From: Cliona cf. orientalis
Taxonomy: Eukaryota; Porifera; Demospongiae; Clionaida; Clionaidae
NCBI GenBank assembly: GCA_963930775.1
Contig: OZ005705.1
Location: forward strand, 3,348,001-3,412,000
Reading direction: 5' to 3'
DNA length: 64,000 nucleotides
Shown: positions 26,601 through 38,600 of the stretch, piece after piece
How the letters are laid out: each line of letters begins with the position of its first letter
Numbering within the stretch: the first letter of the stretch is position 1
Notes under the pieces: model-generated
Database searches by the model: none
Seen by the model: the letters and a program-made list of their open reading frames with translations, nothing else
Told to the model about the DNA's origin: nothing
Program-made: the position numbers and the translations under genes

Positions 26601-29600
26601 GGTGGTTTTCGGGCAATTTTTTCTGCTTAGTGTGTGGTCTCCTTGAACAAATATAAAAAATGATTGAAGGATGATGTAGGGATGACAGGGTCAGAAAGTA
26701 CACAAACAAGATTATGGATAATCACATCCACTATACATCCTTACGCTTGCTTTTATCAACCATGCTCCTGTTGATGGTGACCCATTGGTGCTATCCTTAA
26801 TTTGAATTATATTAATATGGAAGAAATTCACTATGCATGCTCATAGGAGTGGGGTTAGCCTTCTACGAGGCTAGGGTGGGGGATGATCAGCTTTGATTAT
26901 CGCATTACTGCCTGGTTAGTTAATTCTTGTGCCTACTCAAAAAGCAAGCATAGGGATGTATAGTGGATATGATTATCCATAATCTTGTTTGTGTAATTTT
27001 TGACCCTGTCATTATGGGCACGTAAATATGCTAATTTTTTGTCTATAATGCTATTCTCAAATGCTCAAAAATTTCTAATAATGCTCATGAAGTGTACCTA
27101 TAATTCCCAATACATTGCCCATTATGCTCAAGTTGAACCGATTATAATATTAAGAAAAAACTGATATGAGGCATGAGGAGACTCGGTCAATTACACTATT
27201 TTCAAATGCAGCCATTTCAGTTTTACGTGTATTCAGATTCAAAAGTGGGTACCAGGTGATTGATTAACCCTTTACCAGTCCATAGTATGTAGTCCAGGCA
27301 TTGCGACAAAGGTCGATTAACAGCTACTTGCAATTGTGCCCTGAAATTCTCAAAATTATGCCAATTGATGCCTATAATGTTAGCATAATTCTCAAATGCT
27401 TACACACACCTGTTATGCTCAAAATTATGCCGGCATACCGTATAGTGGGAAACTTTCGAGGGAGAAAACTTTCATGAATTTCGCGATTTTTCCGCCATCC
27501 GCGAAAGTTTTCTCCACGAAATTCTAGGCATGCCACACCCATTATGCGACCAATTTTAACATTCCGCGAAATGCTCCTTTCCTACCGATCCGCAAAAATT
27601 TTCTCCCTCGAAAATTTCCCGCTATACGGTAATTTACCTATCCCTACCTCATCCTTCAATTTATTTAATTATTTTTAACCCTCGGCGCATGCGCCGCAGG
27701 GTTACGGTAGTCGTTCTGTGTGTGTGTGTGTGTGTGTCTGTCTGTCAGTCTGTTACCACAAAATCAGCTGCCTACCTCGTTTTTACCTCGCAAACAAAGT
27801 TTTATAGGGTTCTTTATGGTGTTTTCAACGTTTTTACCGTTTGGCTTTCCCTGAAAACGCTTCGTTCAAGAGTTATGGCGTCATTTGCTGGTCAACCCTT
27901 CTCGCTCCCTGGCGAACTTTCGACGGCCAAACGAGACAGCGATGACTTCTTTTCAACTCGACTGCTGCGATCCAACAACACGACTGGTTCATCGCTGATA
28001 GTACTACACTGGCAGAGAAGCTTCTTGGCTGTCTCTGCATGCTACAAAATGCTGACACAGCATTACACACGTGATACTGCTGGACATTACGCAATCGCAT
28101 GCAATGTGCATTCTTGTGGTTACTCTCTAGGAAGCCTATCATTCATGTATAGGATTGCATGAAAGCATCTTGCACTAATGCAGTACTGCTCAGTGCTTGC
28201 GCGCCGAGGGTTTTGCACTATAGTGCTTCATTATACTTGTTTTGCTCTTTTTTTATTGCCCGGCCTCTGGGCAATTCACGTCTTACACTATAGCTACCTG
28301 GCATGGTTTGCCCTTTCAATGCTGAACTTTATCGTCAATGGGTAAAACTACGTCTATGTTTTCATCCGCTATCTTGTAGCTATCTTCTGTAAATGTGTAG
28401 CTAGCAGTGTGTTCAGAAGAACTTCCGAAGATTTTCGTTCTTGCATAATAATATTATGTAGCTATACATATAATAATATTATTATTATACTCCCATCACC
28501 ATCAGAAGGTTGGCCTAAGAATAGGCATGTAATATTAACCTTCAATTTCAGGTTACAAGACCATTGGAAGACTGAATGCATGGTAACCCAAAAGTTTTAT
28601 TACCATAGCCATAGCTACCATAACCGAGGTGTATAGCCAACTTCTACCATGCTAAATACTGTCTGTAGCTAGAGTACCTACGCTGCCGTTCGCTTCGCCA
28701 TTCAGGGCCTTCTGTATCGACGAAGAGCACTAAAGCCGCTCGAACACAGCCATGACGAGCGACCGCGATAGTTACCGACGATTGAAACGGTTTCCTTCTT
28801 TCAAGGCTCCCAGAATCTGGCCTGCAATACAGTGAGCATGGCCTTCGTCATCTACTGCAGCGATATCTCGCTGATCAAGTACAAAAACGACAGTTCTTCT
28901 TGCAGCATCGAAGCAGCCACGCAGCAGTCAGAAAAATTGCTGACCTTGCATCCAATTATTCCACCCACTTAATTACCTTTCAAACGCGCGCGCCCCAACT
29001 CGCAGGTTGATAAATAACTTGTTAGGTTGATAAATCTCTTGTAGGTTTGATAAGTGATTTATCAACCTCCATTTGAGCAATCTGATTGGTCAGAATGTTA
29101 CAACCATGGTAGAGTAATTAATATTCAGTGATTGTCCTTCACTTGTATATGCAATGATGCATAATAATTAATTTTTTTAGATTGAAATTTCATGGAGGCG
29201 TCAGTGTAATGGCTTCTGCCAAGTGCTATGTTGTTTTAGCTATGCCGAAACATTGGCTCAGTGGCTAGAGCTCAGTGAACACCCTGCATAAGCCTGGTAC
29301 CCGAATACCATACTCAAGAGCTTCACTGGGAAGATGAGAATGTAGCCACACCCCTCATCACCTCATTCCTGAAGATAGCTGGCGCAGTGACAAAAGTGAA
29401 AGAAAGCCGTTTTGGACCACGTAGTGATGAGTACCTTCTAATTGGGAAGCGATGTTTAGTGTTGGTAGCGACCATTCAGTTGTCGCTGAGCGCTCGTAGT
29501 TCAGTGATTGATTGAGCGCTTGCGCTAGCGCTGCTCGATGCGCTGGTGCGCATCACTAACACTGACATCATGACTTAACCATGGCAATACTACACGAGCA

Positions 29601-32600
29601 TGCACATTATATGACAAAATGGCATATCGGAGATGACCAATTGTGTGAAATGCCCTGCATAATCCCACGATTTATCAATCGTCACGATAACACAAAAATA
29701 GCGTCCCATAGACGTACGTTTAGCAAAATGGAGTGGATTTATACCGTACCCTCGCGAAAGAGGGCTCACTACGGAATGTCGGCCCACCCCCCCCCCCCCC
29801 CCCCCACTTTGGGCTCAATTTCCTGCTAAGGTCTAGTGTTTACTTGAATAGCTGCCCTTGAAAACAGCTCAAATGGCTGGTTTATGAGGACTGAATTTCG
29901 AATAGTCTATATAAGATCGATAAGTAACGTGCTAAACAGCCGTAAACTTAACCTAGCTAGCTTTATGCCACGTTTCTGCAGAAATAAACGAGCGTACATG
30001 GCTAGCGATCATAGCCACGCCCACTTATTATGGTGAAGTATCGCGGCCGCCCTTGCTCTGGATTGGTAACCGTGCTTGAGTAAGGCTGAAATCAACAGAA
30101 GCCGCTGCTACTATTCAAATTATGAAGCTAGCGTAGGTAACCTACCTGGGTGCTCTTTCGCCTATAAATGCGATACTTATACCTTGAATATCAGCCCATC
30201 CCCCAATCTTGGCCCAATGTAAGGTGCACCACCCATTGGCCCTCTTTGTTAGGTGTATATGCCCAGCAAGCCACCTGAACAACGAGCGATCGGTTACATG
30301 AGCCCAGAAAGAAGGCTAGAAGTAGGCTGGAGAAGAAAACGTTGAGAATTATGCTCTCTGGTCACTTCTTGGCCATCGTTGTAGGCCTTTCTACCCTCGA
30401 CATGTTCTTTACGCGCGCCCCACCTACCGTGTTTTAGCACTTTTAATTAAGCGCACATTTTCTTGCTGCCGCGTATTACAAGTGCATACGCTTAACAACC
30501 AGTTTCTACAGTATTCTGGTGTAGATCACGAATATGAAAGTTAAAATTCATAGAAATTAATTTGCTGTGAGATATTTGATGTTTTGTAATGTATTACATT
30601 ATTATTATTACAGTATGGCATATCTGGGTCATCCCTAGTTATAGAGTCTACCGACTCTATGATAAATCTCACAGCGACGAGAATTGGCACCAATGGTGTG
30701 CATTGAAAAGGGGCTTGTATGATACATACCGTATAGCAGGAAATATTTGCGGGCATTTAATTTGGCGGTTTGGCTCCAAACTGGGCATTTAAAAATAACG
30801 GAATTTAAATTTGGCGGTTGCCCCAGCCAAGGTCGCGGTGTTCAGTATTCTCCCTAGCATACCTAAGGCATGTCAGCCCAACAAGCCTTCAGTACAGAGT
30901 TACCCTTTGGTGTTGGGATAGGGATAATCCGTGTGCTTTGATGTGGCCACAGGCTCCACCCAAACTATGCCCTCCCATCATGCCTTGAATTTAGCTTGGG
31001 GAGAACACTGGTGTTAATTATGCACTCTACGCATACGTGCACAGCCGGTCGCATACGTACGTTCTAAGTCTAGTAGGTGGGGTCTATTCAAGTGATTCCC
31101 AAGCAGAAATGAACCAGCTAATGCTCTTCGTCTTGAAAACAGCACCTGACACATCCACCTTTACCTCGTGCACTGGAACTGACTTTAGTTGCTTCTGCAC
31201 TTCATTTGCATACCATGAATGAAAATGAAAGCTCTTTTTCAAGTCATCTTTGATAGGCTTATTAACAGAGACGTCCAGTGGCTGTAGCCTATCAGTGCAG
31301 TTGGAACTTGCATAGAGACGATATTGTGCCCTTTGAGCAAAGATAAGAATACGGGGGTGGTTTGTCCACAAAAGCAATCAAAAATTGCAAGACCTGGGTG
31401 TGACATGCTGAGCTGTAAAGCAACCCTCTTTGCATCAAGATAAGGAACAACGATCTTTTCGACATACCACTTCCTTCATGGTCTCTTCGTTTGACCAGTG
31501 GTTGTCATTGTGCCAAAGATCCCAGCCACTGGGCACAGAAATTTTTGGGTATGAGCGCTCTGTCTTCCCTTTGTAGATGACTTGGGGTGCAAGAAAGTCA
31601 CCAGTCAGGGTAGCAACGAAAACAGCTGTAACTTCGTCACTATTTGAGATAATAATCACCTTCTCTCTGGCGTGATGCATGGTCTACTGACCTGTTGACA
31701 CGAGGTGGAGTGCCGTCTGATCCCCAGTTGAAGATCAGTTCTGGTGGCACTTCGTTCATCACTACCTCGGCGTGGATGTCAGCAAGAAAATTTTCCAGAA
31801 TCTCCTTGAAATGGGGAAGAGATGTCTCTCTTGCATTGGAACATTAATTTTTCTCTTGACATAGCCCATTTTTCCTAAAAGAGATTTAGCCCATAATTTC
31901 TTGATCTCAATATTACACTATTGGTGAGTGGTGCAAATCCAGGTTCAGTGACATACCACCTACAGGCTATTTGAGAACATCTAGTTAAGTGTTTTGAAAT
32001 TTTTTAGCTCACTCCATTTCCACAAAATTAGACTATGTACATCTTTTAATCCTTAGACATAATAGTGTGATGAGTAAAATTGATTGTTACGATGACCATT
32101 AAAATGAGATAGACAAGTAATACGAGGATAACAGATGATCCATGAGAATAGTATGACATTGTGTGCATGGAGAGGATATGAAAGTGTGTGTGCATGAGAA
32201 CTCATAGCAATATTTGTCTTAAGCTTCTGTAGCAGCTGTGACAGCATCAAGGATTCCAGTTTTCTTGAAACCATTGATGACGATGCTGTTGCGATCGTAT
32301 ATACACCACAATCCTTGACACCTAACTGCTTCGGCCCATATTCAACCTTGGCAGCAGATCCATACAATAAGGAAAGAAGCTTCTGCATTGGTAGGTCGAT
32401 GGATGCATGAAGGGAATCAAACACTTTTGGTGAGCCGATGGGGTATCCTGATGTAGTAGCAACGATCCAGTGGTTTCCTCTAGTGTGTAAGATCTGTAGA
32501 GAAGGTGCAGAACTGGCTAGATTTCTGTGATTGGCCAGCAAGAGGGTTGAGTTAAGTCCAGTGAGCTCTTTATGATGCTTTCTTAGAAGAGCTTGAGCAA

Positions 32601-35600
32601 AATCAATGTGTTTGTCAGATAGAAGATTGCCGGAGGTGATAATACATCTATCAACCATTGTTAATTCTATATTAGCACAGGTTAGCCATGGAACTGGAGC
32701 CTTGGAAAAAGAGTCTGGCATGTCCAGTTCATCGACATTGATAACATCCAACTTCCTCTTCTTAGTTGGCTGGCTCACTTCAGGTTGCTTTTCATGAGAG
32801 AGTGTGAAAAGCTTCATCCTTTTTTAACATCTTTTGATTCTCCCTTTAACTTTAAAGTACAGGGCACTTCCAGCCCTCCTTGAGGAAGATCAGCAGAGAA
32901 TCATCTTTAGCCTGTCATGATGCAATCTGTCATGCCTCCTCTACGAAGAAAGAGTGAGCAGGCAGCTGATATTCGCCGAGGGACGTGACCAACAATGTCA
33001 TCCCACTTCATGACTGCAACTGTGTATGGGTCACTATCGTTGGAATCTTCTGTTATACACTGTAGCTCCTCGCCAAGTGTAGGAGTCCATATACGATTGT
33101 AAACGTGATGTCCCCAAACGCAGCTGGCTACTTCAATTGTCTCCATATCATGTCAGCAGCTGTTCACTCCTAGATCCTAGTGCTACTTAAGGCTGTCCCG
33201 AGATGACCACCATACTGTACAAGTAGGCTCCGATCTCAAGCAGCTATGATTCCTTCTGCAGCTGCCATTACGATGACCGTGTTTACAACCCCTCCTACAG
33301 TTCTCATGGACATGACGTAGTCTTGTACAGCTTTATCCAAAGCTTGGCCAAGAAGCAGTGGTCTTCCCTGCTCCTTAGTGGGCAAACTTTTCACTGTAAG
33401 AGATGTCTCATCATTGACGTCTTGGACTTCTTGAAGTGCTCGCAACTTGCTCAGGTACTCGGTTTTCAATCTTCTTGCTGTTGGTTCGGGAACGTTCCTA
33501 CTCATATGCTTAGAGAAATGCTTGGCGGCTCTGGTGGATCCATTTTCTGCTGCGTACTTTCCAATCTGAGCTCTTTGTTCTGGTTTGTAGCCGTTATACT
33601 TTCCCCTTGTCGTCGGTGTTCGGGTCTTACTCGATTCTTTTTTGAGGCAGTCTTTCACCTTCGCGTTTGCCGATTTTAGCTCCTTTTCTGTTAACAATGG
33701 GCAACTCTCTTTGTCTGGAAGCGGATCTTTTTCTCTCTTCAAGTACTTCAACAGTGCTATCGATGCCAACAACAAAAACGGCTAGGGACATCAACGTTGC
33801 GGAGCCAGCTATAGCTGACTAGCATTACGTCATTCAAGTACTGGGCGTGCAAAAATATTGGCGGAATTAAATTTATCGGTTTTAGCGTCAACCGCCAAAC
33901 GCCAAGTTTAATTCCCTGCCAATATATCCAGTTATATGGTACACTGTATAGATTGGACAGAGTTTTACAAACAAAAAATGCCAGATCATCTTGGAAGTAC
34001 AAGCTGAGTGAAGAGAATACTTATTGTGGTCTCCAGTACACATAATTTCCATGTTGTGAGCTATCAAGTGGATTTGTTTCAATCTGTACATTATAAGTTA
34101 GGCAGCTTGTCAGTTATGCACTTAATTAACCACTCTTTTATGTTTAATGGTGACTGCACTTAACTGGCTTCGGTCGGAATGGTAAGCTATGGTTATCACT
34201 TGTCCATTATAATATATATATTATTATTTCTATGTTGAGCCATGGTAGCACAAGTGAATGCCATAAACCTAAACTATTCAGATAAAATATAAAGTAATTA
34301 AAGCATTCCAGTCCATTTTCATTGCTCATTTGTGTGGGCTGAACAACAATTCCATGTATATGTAGGAACATGGGCATGGAATATAAAGAGAGAAGCGAGA
34401 TTAAATTTAATGTGATAACTATAACTTGTTGATCTGCCATATTGAAATTGGTGATTGGTCATATTTCGTACCTTGAGGATGTGTTTAATAATGCATACTA
34501 TTTTAGTTGTGAATTTTACGATTTAGATCAAAAACGACAATACATACTCAGTACCCGCAAATATCAAGAGTAATTTCGAATTTTTGAGTAATTAGGAACG
34601 AGATCAAGGTCAGAGTTAGTCTCCACTGTCTTCTGGATTTCAGTGCATGTCATGTTTAGAGGGCGTGTTGCAGCTGCTATGACAGTGTCAGTACCAATGG
34701 AGGCAGTGCATATAGAAAGGTATTGTGAATGTGGTCTATTCAACCACAATTAGTATCGGCACAATGTAAGGAGTAGCCAAGTCCCAAAGTTAAGTGCAAG
34801 TAATTAAACCTATCTTAAGGTAGAGCAAATATGAGGAGTAGCCATATCACAAATTAAGCACTTGTAATTGAACCTGTCCTTAAGGTAAATACATTTCCTG
34901 AAAAGATCACCAGCTTAAACTGAATACATACGCATTCATGATGCTGATTATGCTGACTAACAGCTATTTCATGCTCCTCAAACTTACTCGATATATAACA
35001 CTCACCTTTCAGGAGTCTAAGATCGACCTCCTAGACAGTGTTGATGATATTAATAGGAAAATTAAAAAGGTATAAATTATAATATGCATGTACAATTTGT
35101 ACAGTGTTGCATTTATATGTGCACACATCTCAGGCTTTCTGCGAACCTGGAAAGGTGAAAGATAATGGAGTTCTAGCTTTTGCTCGATATGTACTGTTCC
35201 CTGTACTCGCTGGAGAAGGTAAATCACAAAGAAATGCTATCAGTATTGTTTTGTTTTACAGCAAATTAACATCTCATGCACATTAATACAGAGGGGGAGG
35301 CACCGTGGGTTCCCCCAACCCTCAGTTGCCCAATGTTATACTAATAAATGTTGTAGAAATTTATTGCATATGTTGTCTCAGAGGCCACCAGATACTGTAT
35401 ACTCTCTGAGGTTGAAAATTTCAAACTATTTACTCTGGATCATGCCCCAGATCCCTCTAGTTAGTGTTGGTATACTACCACATTTTAGAATTTCTCCCCC
35501 TACAAAAAATTCTGTATTAATCCCTACCATGCAGTAAATTCATAGTTGATGTGCATAAGAATTTGCCTACATGTTATTAGAAAGTTGCCAGACCAAAATT

Positions 35601-38600
35601 GAGTGGCAGATTTATCAGTATCACAAATGTGACGTGAACATGATCATACGTAAGCAAACTAAGTGTACCGTACTCGATCAAATTATCTGAACGACCAAAA
35701 ATAGTTATTAATATCGTCTTTCAGCGTCAAATATATAGTAATTTCGGCCAATGGCTTGTTCAAGAGTAAATACAACGGATCCGGTGAAAAAGGAATAGAG
35801 AAAGCACTACAGTCATTAGGCCAGTGGTCCAAAGTAGTAAAAACGTTGCAGATCCAGGGAGTGCACCCGGTGGCACATTCCAGTGCATGCAAGTTTTGCC
35901 ATCTATTTCTCCTACCTGTTTTATCTTGGCCATCTTTCACTTCTAGGACTCCAAACAACGACCAGAAGACAGAGTAACCCTTCTACTTTCTTATTGTTCG
36001 AGTCCTATAACCCAGAGACATTCATAAGCTCCGTGGCGACCGCTTTTGTGCATGCTACTCTCATGCCCTCATAAGAAGTGGCACGTTTTGGTTCCCTAGG
36101 ATGGATTCCCATGATTCAAGTACCATTCAGTAGCTCTTGTACTGCTCTACAATATGAGACTGGAATGAAGTTTTTCCATCGAGCAACTCCAAAGTTACAA
36201 GCTGTTTAAAATGCTCATCAATAGCTGATTATCACCTAAGAGATTGTGTACTTGTACATACATGGGGTAGAGGTGTGTGAGAGAGAGAGACAGGTAGGAC
36301 TTTGGAAAAGTGCTTGCTATTTAACTTCCATGGGTATAAACTTGTGCTTTTCAGCTTCGATATCAGCTGATTTACACAAATTATGGCGTAGATATATTAA
36401 ACCATCTATCAATTTCAGCTGGTAAGGCTCACCCTCATCCCTGGACTTGCCTCACACACTAGACTATACCAAACAATTCCGTCTAGGTTCTTTCTTGAAA
36501 GTTTGAATATTGAAAGATACCGTAAATCTGGAAATTTTCGTGTAATAAAACTTTCGTAATAAAAAATTTCGTGTTTAAAAATTTTCGTAGGACGACTCAG
36601 CCTACGAAAATAATTTTACATCGAAATTTTATTAGCAATGCTTTTACTTACAAAGAAGATCACGAAAAGGCCTACAATCTAGTGAGCAGCCGTCGACAAC
36701 AAAACTGAGATAGGTAGGCAGCAAGGTTGATCGACTCTTGAACACGCGGACCGCCCCGTACTGCACTGCTGGCTGTAGCGTACGTTCGCGCATGCGCACA
36801 CGCTCTAATATTTCGCTGCTTTAAAATTTCAACGTAGAAAATATTTCGTGATATTTAATTTCGTAGTCGACAGGGACTACGAAAATATTTCAACGACGAA
36901 ATTTTCCAGATTTACGGTACTAAACATTTCAGTGTTCTCCATAGGATTTTTTGTAAGCCCTCACTGTTTGATCAAATTTATTAAAAGGTAGTATGCAAAA
37001 CCAAAACTTAAACAATTATTTTGTAAAATAATCAAATTTAATGTGTGTGTGATTGTTTTGTGAAAAAAGAGTTGATTATTGACTTGAATTCGTCGGTTTC
37101 GCCATGAAGCCCAGAGATCATGAGCCCGGTAATAAGGAGAATCAGTTGGAGCTGGTCCTTCAAAAGCAATCACCAGTAGGTGATTGAGCATTCTGGCAGA
37201 AGTCTATTGCGTAAACTAGTCTTCACACAAGTCAAAGCAGAGAATCCCCGCTCACAATCCACTGTAGATATAGGCAGAAGCAAGCCAATTGCAGCCAGTA
37301 TCGCTAAATTTGGGAACATAAGCTTCAATTCCTCCGATTTCAATAAGTGAGACATTAGTTGATGGGCCGACATCCTCTTAAGCTCTGCATTGCTTGCCAC
37401 CACACTATTGAAGGTTTTTAGTTCCACCTGACATTCTTCTGTGTCAATGACTCCATGCTGACCATAGTGATCGGTCAAAATACGAAGCATGTCAGCACCA
37501 TGGGTTGCATGTGTTATTATATCCGAAGGAAGTCCAACTGGATGAAAAATTCCAAATCCCTCAAACAAGGCAACATCAGGAAATCGGCCATTAATGTGAC
37601 GAGACAGAACTATTAAGTGCTTTTCATATACATTCTTCTTGAAATCTTGTACCTCATTGTCACTTGATTGTCCAACTCTAAACTGCCTCAGCTCCGGTAA
37701 GACAGTAGAAAGACTCTGAAAATGTTCTCCAGGAGTCATAGGAAGAGCATCAATTGTGGCCTTTGTACCCTGAACAAGAGGTTTGACAGCAGTAAAGTCG
37801 ACTTCCTTTCTTTGGAAGAGATTGGCCAATGGGGGTAAAACATCTGAGAACATGTATAAGGCAGCCACAAACTTGTATTTTTTGGCAAAGGCGACCAGAC
37901 CAGCAGCTTGAGCGCAATTTTGTTCTTCTGCTTCCCTTTCTAAACTGGTAATTACAGAGGAAAAACATCTTCTCAGATTACTAACTGCTTTCTCATGCGA
38001 AAGCCACCTTACATCTTTAGCTTGTGTGAGTTTCAAATGAGGATCATTCAAAACTGTCTGTATGGCTCTCAATCCAGCTGTATGAACAGCGGAATTCTCA
38101 TAATAGCGGTACAATTGATCCAATATATCTTTGAATCTCTTTAAGTATGGAATTTCATTGGCAGCCTGACCACATGCTAAGGCAACACGATGTGCAATAC
38201 AGTGATTGGCCACAAGAAAAGGGGTCTGTTGCTTCAGTAGAGTCGAAACACCACCACGCACACCAAGCATAACGGATGCCCCATCACCCCCCAATCCACA
38301 AAGCTTTTGAAGATCCAACTGTAGTTCATCACAAATCTGACAAACCTTTGCTACAATTGTCTCAGCCTTGCCATCACTTATTTCACAAATTTGCAAAAAG
38401 CTGGTTTTCACCTCTCCATGGTCAAGGTGTCGAGCATAGATGATCAGCTGCTTGGTGACAGACATGTCCGTTGTTTCATCAATGTATAGAGAAAAAACGG
38501 GGAAGCTTGCAGTGACTGTATGATATCTTGTGATATTATTTCAGCAAGTGCTTGAATACTTTCCTGCATGAAGCGCTCTGAGGTGTACTTGGCATTTCCA

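Larger units (their letters stand above)
26655..27665. mobile_element. Composite inverted-repeat unit with nested MITEs
   Basis: tgattgaaggatgatgtagg at the left is mirrored by cctacctcatccttcaat at the right. Inside lie a foldback with about 70-bp arms (26691-27011) and a TA MITE (27436-27631). Noncoding throughout. Confidence 0.6.
30727..33941 (-). mobile_element. Pogo/Tigger-like transposon with captured HIRAN-Ulp1 segment
   Basis: Left tip TACCGTATAGCAGGAAATAT continuing ttgcgggcatttaatttggcg; right tip reverse complemented TACCATATAACTGGATATAT continuing tggcagggaattaaacttggcg. Inverted ends of about 42 bp, TA at both tips, 3.2 kb. On the - strand it holds the transposase N-terminal half, a HIRAN/Ulp1-like reading frame, and the DDE half. 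A 5-bp-TSD hAT MITE (30843-31010) is nested near the left end. Confidence 0.85.

Noticed and set aside
27689-28162. 157-codon + strand open frame
   Set aside because: It spans a (GT)n run and both ends of the AACCCTCGG element, and contains no motif I recognise.
31903-33239. Direct repeat gatctcaa at 31903-31910 and 33232-33239, apparently an 8-bp target duplication around the HIRAN-Ulp1 insert
   Set aside because: Transposase codons ([12 protein letters not shown]) continue past 33232 to about 33202, so the 8-mer lies inside coding sequence on both sides and is a chance match.
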